A stretch of DNA of 11,563 nucleotides from JAEELC01 sp963605425 (GCA_963605425.1 CAVCUQ010000041.1:1-11563); one strand, 5' to 3'; positions 1 through 7,249 are shown, counted from the first letter of the stretch. Notes: generated by a model not told the origin, from the sequence alone. Numbers and translations are program-made.

Positions 1-28
1 CATATAAAAGTTGGAATAAAATTATGAC

Positions 29-50
29 TGTAGGTACAAATGTAGGTACA
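29..50. repeat. Two-copy direct repeat TGTAGGTACA outside the IS
   Basis: TGTAGGTACA occurs at 29-38 and again at 41-50, a 12-base period. It lies outside the proposed left end of the insertion sequence, in a stretch (1-86) with no open reading frame or other signal. It could be chance, a short tandem duplication or part of a binding site. No function is inferred. Confidence 0.5.
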
Positions 51-86
51 TAAAAAAACAAACAAAATTTTAATCTAAAATTCAAA

Positions 87-97
87 AAAATCACTAG
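87..97 (+). repeat. Left terminal inverted repeat of the IS
   Basis: AAAATCACTAG is an 11-base exact inverted match to the right end. The outer four bases are A-rich and could match by chance, leaving TCACTAG as the firm core. Confidence 0.55.
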
Positions 98-118
98 GTA
101 AAGCATTTTTCGGTTCAA

Positions 119-193
119 TAAATAAAAGGGTGTGTACCTTGAACTAACCTTTAAATAAATAGGTGTGTTAGCTATTAATTTAGAGGTGTGTTA
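119..193 (+). repeat. Left subterminal GGTGTGTTA motif array
   Basis: Three copies of a G/T-rich motif read rightward: GGGTGTGTAC (128-137), AGGTGTGTTA (161-170) and AGGTGTGTTA (184-193). The first is part of the 16-base block TAAATAAAAGGGTGTG (119-134) shared with the right end. Copies are spaced about 23-33 bases. They are probable subterminal transposase-binding sites by analogy with other transposons; this is inference. Confidence 0.6.
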
Positions 194-212
194 CACAAAA
201 TTAATATAAAAA

Positions 213-260
213 GCAGGTATAAAACAATTGGTATTCCAGTTGTTAAGTACCTGCCTTTTT
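213..260. terminator. Two-tier hairpin, probable bidirectional terminator
   Basis: The outer stem is GCAGGTA (213-219) with TACCTGC (248-254). The inner stem is ACAATTGG (224-231) with CCAGTTGT (236-243) around the loop TATT, including one G-T pair. It is followed by C then TTTTT on the plus strand. On the minus strand GCAGG is followed by CTTTTT. It lies about 50 bases after the transposase stop, so it can end the transposase transcript and also block transcription entering from the left flank. Confidence 0.75.
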
Positions 261-307
261 GATTAATAACGAATAATTTAATTGTCTATAAATATATTTG
301 ATTAAAT

Positions 308-1606
308 TCAATAACTAATTGGAGAATCATCATTTAATATATAAAGTACTCTATTTCTAAATCTATTAAAGTTTTTAAATCCATAGCCTAGTCGAATTAT
401 GTCCTTAATGACTTTATTAGCACGTTCTATATTACCATTAGAAATACGTTTACCATCACATTCATCATAGGAATTAATTATTTCTTGATACCAATTTTTA
501 AGGAGTTTATAACCTTGAAACATCTCTAGACACTTAGAATCTTGAAATCTTATTAGTAGAGCATCAAGACGTTCCTTTACATTGCCTTTATTTGCATTAT
601 TATTAAAGTTTTTATAATCAACTAGTAATTCATAAGCTTCTTTCAAGTCTTCATAGATATCAAGCATATACTCAACTATTTGATTCTCACTCAACCACAT
701 TACTGAATGTGATACTTTAAATTTCTTATAACTTAATTTTTCTGGGTTCTTATTTAATAAGTGCCAGTATTTTTTATATAACCAATAATATTCAGGTAAA
801 GAATCTCTCATGGATTCATATTTCTTCATAACTCTAATTCTAGCCTTGTTAAAGAACCCTTGCAGGTTCTTTATCACATGAAAGTGATCTGCGCATATTT
901 TGGCTTGTGGGAAGCATTTTAAAGCCATTTGCTTATAAGGCTTATACAAATCTATAGAAACATATTCAACAACCTTTCTTTCTGTATAAGGAATAGATGA
1001 ATAATAATCTATAAGATCGTTAAGTTTTCTAGATGAAAGAACATCAAGCACTTTATTATTTACAGGGTCATAAGAAATATTACAAAATTTGTGATATGTG
1101 CAATGTTTTGTATATACTTCATCCATAGAGAGTACCTTACTAAATGGAGAACGATACAAGTGAACATGCTCATCAAAAATGTTGATTACTTTACTAATTG
1201 ATACATTAAACATATCAGCAACATCTTTAAACGTAGAATTCTTATTTCTTAATTGATATAGTATTTGAGTTTCCTTTTCTTTTGAAAATTTACTTTGTTT
1301 AATCTTGAAAGGATTGTTCTCTTTAAAAATATAAGAACAATCTGAACATCTATATACCCTCCTGTTTAATACTAGGACTATATTGTTCTCAAGACCACTT
1401 GCATGATCTATTTTCATTTTTTTAGAACCACGAATGGTATAATGATTAACTATACCACATTTAGGGCATATTACTTTATCTTCTTTCTTAAGTTTGATAA
1501 ATATGATATGATTATTCGTGAATGAATCATATGATTCATCACAAGCTTCGTCATCAATATTAGCATATGATGATAAGCCTAATTTATTAATGGATACCTT
1601 ATCCAT
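308..1606 (-). CDS. ISL3-family transposase
   Basis: This DDE transposase moves the surrounding element. The 432-residue protein has a full ISL3 layout. An N-terminal zinc ribbon has C47-x2-C50 and C87-x2-C90. It is followed by a helix-turn-helix near residues 120-145 (TFKDVADMFNVSISKV). The catalytic core carries the likely triad D162 (LSMDEV), D219 (SIDLY) and E394 (NGNIERANK), with the family motif ADHFHV at 239-244. The start is supported by AAAGGAAGG just upstream of the ATG. A TATAAT at 1650-1645 has no good -35 but lies close to the subterminal repeats, so the transposase may repress itself by binding there. No frameshift or stop is present, so the gene looks intact. Family assignment is firm; the triad residues are assigned by motif, not alignment. 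Confidence 0.93.
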   Translation of the reverse strand: MDKVSINKLGLSSYANIDDEACDESYDSFTNNHIIFIKLKKEDKVICPKCGIVNHYTIRGSKKMKIDHASGLENNIVLVLNRRVYRCSDCSYIFKENNPFKIKQSKFSKEKETQILYQLRNKNSTFKDVADMFNVSISKVINIFDEHVHLYRSPFSKVLSMDEVYTKHCTYHKFCNISYDPVNNKVLDVLSSRKLNDLIDYYSSIPYTERKVVEYVSIDLYKPYKQMALKCFPQAKICADHFHVIKNLQGFFNKARIRVMKKYESMRDSLPEYYWLYKKYWHLLNKNPEKLSYKKFKVSHSVMWLSENQIVEYMLDIYEDLKEAYELLVDYKNFNNNANKGNVKERLDALLIRFQDSKCLEMFQGYKLLKNWYQEIINSYDECDGKRISNGNIERANKVIKDIIRLGYGFKNFNRFRNRVLYILNDDSPISY

Positions 1607-1681
1607 AACAGCCTTCCTTTCTATATTCGTTATTGACCGTAACTATTATAGCAAATGAAGGCCTTTTTTGTTGACGACTTT

Positions 1682-1796
1682 TAACACACCCTTGCGTTTA
1701 TAGTTAACACACCACCTACGTTAAAAGCTTTTTTTGTGAGTTTATTTTTTACACACCCTTTAATGTAAAGCTAACACACCCACACCCTTTTATTTA
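1682..1796 (-). repeat. Right subterminal TAACACACC motif array
   Basis: The left-end motif occurs here in opposite orientation: TAACACACC at 1682-1690, 1705-1713 and 1772-1780, TTACACACCC at 1749-1758, and the shared block CACACCCTTTTATTTA at 1781-1796. This is four or five copies against three on the left. The innermost copy is about 30 bases upstream of the transposase -10 box, so one protein could use the same sites for end recognition and autoregulation (inference). Confidence 0.6.
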
Positions 1797-1810
1797 AAGC
1801 ACCCATTTTT

Positions 1811-1821
1811 CTAGTGATTTT
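1811..1821 (-). repeat. Right terminal inverted repeat of the IS
   Basis: CTAGTGATTTT is the inverted copy of 87-97. No target-site duplication is visible beyond it. Confidence 0.55.
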
Positions 1822-1921
1822 CGTTTTTATAACTGGCAAACTCGGGTTGTATCACAATTTAATCAATTGAAAACTTTAAAGGCTTGTTTTTCACAAATTC
1901 TACACAAAATAAATTATACAT

Positions 1922-1949
1922 TTGAATTATATATAAAAAAGACTATAAT
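1922..1949 (+). promoter_or_regulatory. Promoter of the EIIC-like gene
   Basis: TTGAAT (1922-1927) and TATAAT (1944-1949) are separated by 16 bases, 27 bases before the ATG at 1977. GAGGT lies just upstream of the start. The promoter is outside the IS, so transcription does not depend on the element. Confidence 0.6.
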
Positions 1950-1976
1950 TATTTTAATTGTTTTCGAGGTAAAATT

Positions 1977-3065
1977 ATGGAAAATGAATCACAAAAGAGT
2001 AATTTCTTTAAAATACTTAAAGAAAAATTAATGTCATCGACAAATGGTATGGCAATAGGTCTATTTGGTACTCTTATAATAGGTACTATATTAGATTTAT
2101 TTGCACGTATCCCAGGTTTAGAATTTATAGCTACCTATACCACACAAATTAAAGCCCTAATGGGTGCTGGTATTGGTCTTGGGGTAGCTTTAGCATTAAA
2201 GAAAAATGGTATTATCGTAGTAGCTTCTTCGGTAGCTGGTATGATAGGAAACTTAGCTTTTAGTTTTAAAACACAAAGTGTAAGTTCAATTTCAGACCCT
2301 CTATCTTGTTATATTAGTTCAGTACTATGTTTGCTTGCAATAAAATATATTGTAAGAAAGAAAACTCCTGTAGACGTTATTCTATTACCACTTATAGGTA
2401 TTATATGTTCTTTAATCTATAGCATATTCCTTGCTTATTATGTTCACTATATAACACTAGGTATTGGTTATTTAATTAAGATTTCCTTCAATGCAGTACC
2501 ATTTCTAATGTGTATCATCATCTCAGTACTTGTAGGTATGGCTTTAACAGCTCCAATTTCAAGTGTTGCAATTTGCATTGCAATTCAAATAGGAAATGTA
2601 CCACTTGCTGCCTACGCTGCTTTAATAGGTTGTTCTACCCAAATGCTTGGCTTTGCAGTACATACAGCACGTGATAACAAAATAGGTCAAACAATTGCAG
2701 TTGGAATAGGTACTTCTATGTTGCAATTTAAAAATATTGTTAAAAAACCTGTAATATGGCTACCTACTATTATTGTATCAGCTATTCTTGGTCCTTTTGC
2801 AATGTTATTCCCTATAAATACACAAGAATACTATGAGGCTAATAATTTAATCTCAACTCTATCAGTTGGTGCTGGTATGGGAACAAGCGGACTTGTCGGA
2901 CCTTTAAATATTTTAACTGCTAATAATTATAATTATGTACTGGTAATATATGTTATAGTATTTACTATTATATTACCTATAGTTTTAGTATATTTAGTTG
3001 ATTTATTATTTAGAAAATTTAATATCATTCAAAAAGGTGATTTTTCACTATCAGACGAGATTTAA
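1977..3065 (+). CDS. PTS EIIC_2-family (PfoR-like) membrane protein
   Basis: This is a 362-residue, very hydrophobic inner-membrane protein with about eight to ten predicted transmembrane stretches. The first starts near residue 24 and the last covers roughly 322-345. The segment GAGMGTSGLVGP (about residues 297-308) is typical of the PTS_EIIC_2 family, whose members include the protein called PfoR in Clostridium perfringens. Family members resemble sugar-permease EIIC subunits, but their substrate is usually unknown. No EIIA, EIIB or cognate enzyme gene lies beside it, so transport cannot be assigned to a sugar. The gene is monocistronic, with its own promoter and a hairpin terminator. The ATG is supported by GAGGT a few bases upstream. 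The length fits the family and nothing is missing. Confidence 0.85.
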   Translation: MENESQKSNFFKILKEKLMSSTNGMAIGLFGTLIIGTILDLFARIPGLEFIATYTTQIKALMGAGIGLGVALALKKNGIIVVASSVAGMIGNLAFSFKTQSVSSISDPLSCYISSVLCLLAIKYIVRKKTPVDVILLPLIGIICSLIYSIFLAYYVHYITLGIGYLIKISFNAVPFLMCIIISVLVGMALTAPISSVAICIAIQIGNVPLAAYAALIGCSTQMLGFAVHTARDNKIGQTIAVGIGTSMLQFKNIVKKPVIWLPTIIVSAILGPFAMLFPINTQEYYEANNLISTLSVGAGMGTSGLVGPLNILTANNYNYVLVIYVIVFTIILPIVLVYLVDLLFRKFNIIQKGDFSLSDEI

Positions 3066-3067
3066 AG

Positions 3068-3114
3068 AGAGTTTTGTAAATTAGTATATATCTCTAGTTT
3101 ACAAAACTCTTTTA
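3068..3114. terminator. Terminator of the EIIC-like gene
   Basis: A perfect 13-base stem, AGAGTTTTGTAAA (3068-3080) with TTTACAAAACTCT (3098-3110), has a 17-base loop and is followed by TTTATTATT. It begins three bases after the EIIC-like stop and ends eight bases before the convergent acetyltransferase stop. It therefore separates convergent transcripts and may serve both, although the U-tract is weaker on the minus strand. Confidence 0.85.
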
Positions 3115-3117
3115 TTA

Positions 3118-3675
3118 TTAATCATTCAATTTCTTTACAACCTTACACGGATTACCATAAGCAAGTGAATTTGAAGGAATGTCTTTAGTAACAACACTTC
3201 CTCCTCCAATAACAACGTTATCTCCGATTGTAACACCAGGCATAACCTCGACCCCGCCGCCTATCCATACATTATTACCAACTGTAATAGGGTATGCATA
3301 TTCCAAACTTGTATTTCTAATCTTATAATCAAGAGGATGAGATGCTGTGTAGAAACCTACATTAGGACCTATAAATACATCATCACCAAATTTAACCTTA
3401 GCACAATCTAATATTACTACATTATGATTAGTATAGAAATTATTGCCTATTTCAATATTATACCCATAATCACAATAGAATGGTGCTGTAATAAAGTATG
3501 TTCCTTTAATACTGCCAAACAATTTCTTTATTACTTTTTGCCCTCTTTCTTCTTCAAGAGGATTAATATTATTAAATTCAAAACAAATACCTTTAGCTTT
3601 TCTTCTATCATTTAAAAGTTCTTCACAATTTGAATAATAAGCCTCGCTATTTATCATTTTTTCTTTTTCACTCAT
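3118..3675 (-). CDS. Maltose/galactoside-type O-acetyltransferase
   Basis: This enzyme of the Maa/LacA/NodL family transfers acetyl from acetyl-CoA to a sugar hydroxyl. At 185 residues it is the usual length. An N-terminal Mac segment (residues 1-55, MSEKEKMINSEAYY and KAKGICFEFN) precedes a left-handed beta-helix of hexapeptide repeats (about 70-170: IGNNF, VWIGGGVEV, VTIGDNVVIGGGSVVTKDIP). The likely catalytic His is H113 in ASHPLD. The cluster YGNPCKVV closes the fold. It is the last gene of a three-gene operon, nine bases after the NERD gene stop, with a weak binding site (AGAGTGAT), so translation may be coupled. The true acceptor sugar is unknown; names such as maltose acetyltransferase are family labels. 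It is intact, unlike the related gene at 7326-7917. Confidence 0.92.
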   Translation of the reverse strand: MSEKEKMINSEAYYSNCEELLNDRRKAKGICFEFNNINPLEEERGQKVIKKLFGSIKGTYFITAPFYCDYGYNIEIGNNFYTNHNVVILDCAKVKFGDDVFIGPNVGFYTASHPLDYKIRNTSLEYAYPITVGNNVWIGGGVEVMPGVTIGDNVVIGGGSVVTKDIPSNSLAYGNPCKVVKKLND

Positions 3676-3684
3676 AATATCACT

Positions 3685-4407
3685 CTATTTCTTTTTAAAT
3701 GTACAATTAGGATAATTAGAACAACCAAAGAATGGACCGTATTTTGAATGTCTCAATATAAGTTTTGATCCACATCTTGGGCAAATATTATTATCAACAT
3801 TTTCTTTCATTTTATTAATATTTCTAATATGTTCTATAGTTGTTACATTCTTTTCTTTTATAGTTATCTCTATTAAATCATATATTTTCTTTCTATCTTC
3901 TTCTGTTAAGTATGTATCATCTATTTTTTTATTTAAAATCTTTTTAAATCTATATAGTGAATAAACATTATTAGATTCAATATATTTGACATTTCCTTTA
4001 ACAAATATAACGATAGATTTAAATGGATACTTATCTCCTACTATTTGTTTTAAATTATATATGTGGCTAGCATTTTGTTTTACAGGACTATAAAACTTAT
4101 TTTTAACTCTGCCATACTTTAAAACTTGAGTCCACTCTTTTTTAGTATCATTGCCATAGATTCTACCAGATAAATTTTTAGTTTCAATTACAAATATACC
4201 ATATTTATTAATTACTATATGATCTATTTGAGTAGATTTACCATCAATTTTAAATTTAACATTATTTAATACATATTTATCTTTATTAGTCTTACCTAGT
4301 CTAAATTTTACTCTAGTTTCGCCTATAAAACCCTTAAATACCGGTGTTTTCGATATTACAACTAATATAATAATTATTGAAACTATTAAATATAATGCGT
4401 ATTCCAT
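3685..4407 (-). CDS. Membrane-anchored NERD nuclease-like protein with C-terminal zinc ribbon
   Basis: This 240-residue protein has three parts. Residues 3-20 form one hydrophobic helix, probably a membrane anchor. Residues 26-140 are a NERD domain, a relative of PD-(D/E)xK nucleases, with GE (29-30), IDHIVI (61-66, D62) and ETKN (75-78, E75 and K77) matching the expected catalytic pattern. The C-terminus is a topoisomerase-type zinc ribbon with CPRCG (C209, C212) and CSNYPNC (C229, C235), likely to bind nucleic acid. The binding site AAGGGGGA fits the ATG. It sits 20 bases after the amidohydrolase and nine before the acetyltransferase. A nucleic-acid processing role is expected from the domains; the real substrate is unknown and no defence partner is adjacent. 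Confidence 0.88.
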   Translation of the reverse strand: MEYALYLIVSIIIILVVISKTPVFKGFIGETRVKFRLGKTNKDKYVLNNVKFKIDGKSTQIDHIVINKYGIFVIETKNLSGRIYGNDTKKEWTQVLKYGRVKNKFYSPVKQNASHIYNLKQIVGDKYPFKSIVIFVKGNVKYIESNNVYSLYRFKKILNKKIDDTYLTEEDRKKIYDLIEITIKEKNVTTIEHIRNINKMKENVDNNICPRCGSKLILRHSKYGPFFGCSNYPNCTFKKK

Positions 4408-4427
4408 ATTTCCCCCTTAAATTAATT

Positions 4428-5597
4428 TTAATCTTCTGAATAAGCCTTAACACCTCTAACAAAGACAGCTTTAACCTTAGTCATATAATGAAGAGGATCT
4501 CCATCATATAGCACTATGTCAGCGTCTTTCCCCTTCTCAAGACTTCCAACAATATTTTCAAGTCCTACCGCTTTAGCAGCGTTTATAGTAATAGCTTTTA
4601 ATCCTTCTAAATAAGGAAGGCCATGAGCTACAAAGATAGCAGTTTGAGTACGTGTGTATTCCAAACTTGTAACAGGGTGATCTGTCATGATTGCAAAAGG
4701 AATATTATTCTCATACATTATTCTAGCAGCGTCAAAGCTCTTATCCTTTAATTCATACTTACTCTTTTCACCTAGAGTAGGTCCTAATATTACTGTCTTA
4801 TTATATTCTTTAAGCTTATCTACTATCTTCCAACCACTAGTGCAGTGTTCAATAGTTGAATTAAGTCCAAACTCTTTAGATATTCTGCAAGCTGTTAGGA
4901 TATCTTCTTCTTGATGAGCATGAATCTTAATTCTAAGGCCTTCAAACACTCTCGATAAACTTGCCCATTTAGCGTTATATTCAGGCTTTTGAGCTTCTTC
5001 TCCTAGTGCTTTCTTCTTTTTATATTCATCCATCTTTTCCTTATAATCTCTTGCCTTAGTTAAAGCTTCACGAAGGCAAGCAGCTGAAGCCATTCTAGTT
5101 TGAAGATTCTTATCTTTATAACATCTCTTAGGATTCTCACCTAAAGCCATCTTCATCGCAAGTTCTTCAACTATTACCTTATCTTCTACAGTTTTACCAT
5201 AAGTCTTTAAAGCTGTAAAAGTACCACCTATAATATTTGCACTTCCTGGACCTGTGCATACTGTTGTTACACCGCCTCTTAAAGCTGTTGAGAATGCTTC
5301 ATCATTATCCTTTACTCCATCAAATCCTCTAAGTTCAGGAGTAATAGGATTAGTAATTTCGTTATAATCAGCACCTACTAAGCCTACAATTGCTTGATCT
5401 ACACCAATATGACAATGTGGATCTACAATACCTGGCATTGCAATTAAACCTGTAGAATCAATTACTTCATCAATATCATATTTAGATGTATCAAAAGTAC
5501 CTACTTCTACTATTTTACCATTATCAAATAAAATATCTCCTATTTCGTCATTTATATCTCCCATTGTATACAATCTAGCATTTTTAATTAACTTCAT
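4428..5597 (-). CDS. Metal-dependent amidohydrolase (imidazolonepropionase-like superfamily)
   Basis: This is a cytosolic TIM-barrel hydrolase with the amidohydrolase metal ligands. Numbered from the start chosen here, these are H61 and H63 (VDPHCHIG), a His pair at 226/228 (IHAHQEED), H251 (IEHC) and D306 (MTDHP). The C-terminal GKDADIVLYDGDPL is typical of the small beta domain. An in-frame ATG 15 bases upstream (5612) exists, but the sequence there is ATGGAGGTATTAAAAATG. GGAGGT is the ribosome binding site, so translation should start at 5597 and give 389 residues. It is first in the operon with the NERD and acetyltransferase genes, under a promoter at 5622-5650. The substrate cannot be read from the sequence. 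Relatives act on cyclic amides, dipeptides and imidazolones, so no pathway is claimed. Confidence 0.9.
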   Translation of the reverse strand: MKLIKNARLYTMGDINDEIGDILFDNGKIVEVGTFDTSKYDIDEVIDSTGLIAMPGIVDPHCHIGVDQAIVGLVGADYNEITNPITPELRGFDGVKDNDEAFSTALRGGVTTVCTGPGSANIIGGTFTALKTYGKTVEDKVIVEELAMKMALGENPKRCYKDKNLQTRMASAACLREALTKARDYKEKMDEYKKKKALGEEAQKPEYNAKWASLSRVFEGLRIKIHAHQEEDILTACRISKEFGLNSTIEHCTSGWKIVDKLKEYNKTVILGPTLGEKSKYELKDKSFDAARIMYENNIPFAIMTDHPVTSLEYTRTQTAIFVAHGLPYLEGLKAITINAAKAVGLENIVGSLEKGKDADIVLYDGDPLHYMTKVKAVFVRGVKAYSED

Positions 5598-5621
5598 TTT
5601 TAATACCTCCATATTATATAC

Positions 5622-5650
5622 ATTGTATTACATAATCATTTAACTTTCAA
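5622..5650 (-). promoter_or_regulatory. Promoter of the amidohydrolase-NERD-acetyltransferase operon
   Basis: On the minus strand TTGAAA (5650-5645) and TACAAT (5627-5622) are 17 bases apart. Transcription would begin near 5615, leaving a leader just long enough for GGAGGT before the ATG at 5597. This leader also rules out the upstream ATG at 5612. Confidence 0.6.
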
Positions 5651-6015
5651 AGTTTTTGTTTTATTTATAAATATAATAGTATTATTCTATGATTATGTTC
5701 ATAGAACTTAATAATTACTAACCGTTGATAATCACCAATAGTTTTGATTATCTCCAAAAATTAACTAAAATTTTGGTGATAAATGAATTTGTTTATATAT
5801 AATAAAACAACTTTATTATATTTTTCTATCACACTAAAGAATAAAATATCAAGTCTTTATTGCATGTTACAATATTTTTCCACAAAACGTTAATTTTTGG
5901 TGCGAAAAATTTCATATTGGGGAGAAATATTATCTATTTCTTTAGTATACAGATTTAAGATAAGATTATAAATCAGAGAAAATGATCAATTGTTTAAAAG
6001 AATAAATGACAATAT
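5651..6015. other. Gene-free divergent intergenic region with inverted repeats
   Basis: This stretch lies between the operon promoter and the fic promoter and has no convincing gene. It contains GATAATC (5727-5733) inverted as GATTATC (5746-5752), and ATCACCAA (5731-5738) inverted as TTGGTGAT (5773-5780). The two pairs overlap, so they could form alternative hairpins or be operator half-sites for a regulator of the divergent genes. The rest is very AT-rich. A 36-codon frame at 5783-5893 has only a weak binding site and no recognisable product. Confidence 0.5.
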
Positions 6016-6055
6016 TTGCTTTTCCTCCCCAAAAAAGATATAATTGGTGCGAAAA
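5897..6055 (+). repeat. 12-base direct repeat TTGGTGCGAAAA before fic
   Basis: TTGGTGCGAAAA occurs at 5897-5908 and 6044-6055. Similarity continues loosely: the first copy is followed by TATTGGGGAGAAATA, the second by ATGGTGGTGAGAAAATG, which holds the fic binding site and start. The first copy may be a decayed duplicate of the fic 5' region, or both may be sites for a regulator. The second lies at the expected transcription start. Confidence 0.5.
6016..6044 (+). promoter_or_regulatory. Promoter of fic
   Basis: TTGCTT (6016-6021) and TATAAT (6039-6044) are 17 bases apart. Transcription would start near 6051, which excludes a start codon at 6006 and supports the ATG at 6075. Confidence 0.6.
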
Positions 6056-6074
6056 CAGTAATGGTGGTGAGAAA

Positions 6075-7121
6075 ATGAAGAAGTTTAATTATTCAAAACT
6101 AAAAGACAAACAGTGGAATATCAAGATTATTAATTATTTAACTCAAATACATGAGGAAAAAGGTAAGCAACAATTATTTTTAAAGCAAAACCCTAATGAA
6201 TTAGAAAAATTAGTCATTATTGCAAAAATACAAAGTACCGAATCTTCTAATGAAATTGAAGGTATTAGAACAACTAATACTAGATTAAAACAATTAGTCT
6301 ATAAAAAAACAACTCCTAAAAATAGAGCCGAAGAAGAAATTGCAGGTTATAGAGATGCATTAAATATTGTACATGAGAACTTTGATGTAATACCAATTAC
6401 TCCTAATTTTATTCTTCAATTACATAAAGTGTTATTATCACACACATCAACTTCATATGGTGGAAAATATAAGAATGTTCAAAATTACATTAGTGCTACT
6501 AATGAAAAAGGTGAGTCATACACATTATTTACTCCATTGTCCCCATTCGAAACTCCAATAGCTATGCAAGAGTTATGTGATGAATATAACAAAACACTTG
6601 GTGAAGGTATTGTGGACCCACTAATTTTAATACCTATATTCATCCATGATTTTTTGTGTATACATCCGTTTATTGATGGTAACGGTAGAATGTCGAGATT
6701 ATTAACTACTTTATTATTATATCGTTCTGGTTTTTATGTTGGTAAATATATATCTCTAGAAGCTAAAATAGCTAAAAATAAAGATTTATACTACGATTCT
6801 TTATATGATTCACAAATAGGATGGCATGAAAACGCAGATGATTGTACTCCTTTTATAAGATACATTTTAAGTACAATTATTAGCGCCTATAATGATTTTG
6901 AAGACAGAGTATATTTTGTTTCAGACAAAAAAACTAGTATTAATGTTGTTAGAAAAGCAGTTAATTCTAAATTAGGAAAATTCACAAAAAGAGATATATT
7001 AGAGCTTGTTCCATCATTATCATCGACAAGTATTGAAAGAAGCTTAAAAGAATTATGTGACTTAGGTGAAATAAGGAAAGAGGGTGTTGGTAAGTCAACA
7101 TATTATATTAGATTGAAATAA
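6075..7121 (+). CDS. Fic-family AMP-transferase with C-terminal winged helix
   Basis: Fic enzymes transfer AMP, or sometimes another nucleotide part, onto hydroxyl side chains of target proteins. From the ATG at 6075 the protein has 348 residues. An N-terminal inhibitory helix carries SNEIEG (S58-x3-E62-G63), matching the (S/T)xxxE(G/N) rule for self-inhibited Fic proteins. The Fic core carries the complete active-site motif HPFIDGNGRMSR (H197 to R208). Residues 286-348 resemble a winged helix (FTKRDILELVPSLSSTSIERSLKEL, then GVGKSTYYI), suggesting DNA binding. An ATG at 6006 is in frame, but it lies upstream of the -10 box and has no binding site; GGTGAG precedes 6075. The gene stands alone with its own promoter and no separate antitoxin. 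Its target is unknown. The catalytic prediction is firm, the biological role is not. Confidence 0.93.
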   Translation: MKKFNYSKLKDKQWNIKIINYLTQIHEEKGKQQLFLKQNPNELEKLVIIAKIQSTESSNEIEGIRTTNTRLKQLVYKKTTPKNRAEEEIAGYRDALNIVHENFDVIPITPNFILQLHKVLLSHTSTSYGGKYKNVQNYISATNEKGESYTLFTPLSPFETPIAMQELCDEYNKTLGEGIVDPLILIPIFIHDFLCIHPFIDGNGRMSRLLTTLLLYRSGFYVGKYISLEAKIAKNKDLYYDSLYDSQIGWHENADDCTPFIRYILSTIISAYNDFEDRVYFVSDKKTSINVVRKAVNSKLGKFTKRDILELVPSLSSTSIERSLKELCDLGEIRKEGVGKSTYYIRLK

Positions 7122-7249
7122 TACGTTTTAAGGCAAAACAAAAAGCTATCTAAGCAATTTACATAGGCTATTATGTTGTAAGAGCATATGATGTTGGTTA
7201 GACAACACTGATTAAAATTCAATTTTTAAAACTAAAGCAAACAAATATC

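Larger units (their letters stand above)
87..1821 (-). mobile_element. ISL3-family insertion sequence, about 1.7 kb
   Basis: One full-length ISL3-type transposase on the minus strand is enclosed by matching ends. AAAATCACTAG at 87-97 is repeated inverted as CTAGTGATTTT at 1811-1821. A second shared block, TAAATAAAAGGGTGTG at 119-134, appears inverted at 1781-1796. Inside these, several GGTGTGTTA-like motifs point inward from both ends. The 8-base target duplication usual for ISL3 is not seen: the flanks are AATTCAAA on the left and CGTTTTTA on the right. The exact boundaries are therefore provisional, or the element has recombined or is old. It contains only the transposase and no passenger genes. 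Family assignment rests on the protein; the ends are inferred. Confidence 0.75.

Noticed and set aside
1682..1796. Repeated TAACACACC units as a CRISPR-like array
   Set aside because: Units are only about nine bases, spacing is irregular, and matching reverse-oriented copies lie at the other end of the same insertion sequence. Subterminal transposon sites explain them better.
79..1829. 8-base target-site duplication of the IS
   Set aside because: The bases outside the proposed ends (AATTCAAA and CGTTTTTA) do not match, so none is claimed.
3424..3615. Open frame antisense to the acetyltransferase; similar antisense frames at 4687-4914, 7384-7668 and 9519-9743
   Set aside because: Each lies opposite a well-supported gene, has no convincing binding site, and its composition follows from the coding strand.
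5598..5612. Amidohydrolase start at 5612
   Set aside because: The ATG overlaps the GGAGGT ribosome binding site that serves the ATG at 5597.
5783..5893. 36-codon frame before fic
   Set aside because: It has only a weak GGTGAT site, AT-rich composition, no recognisable product and no promoter of its own.
6006..6074. Longer Fic protein starting at the ATG at 6006
   Set aside because: The -10 box (6039-6044) lies inside this stretch, there is no binding site before 6006, and GGTGAG precedes the ATG at 6075. The extra 23 residues match no Fic feature.
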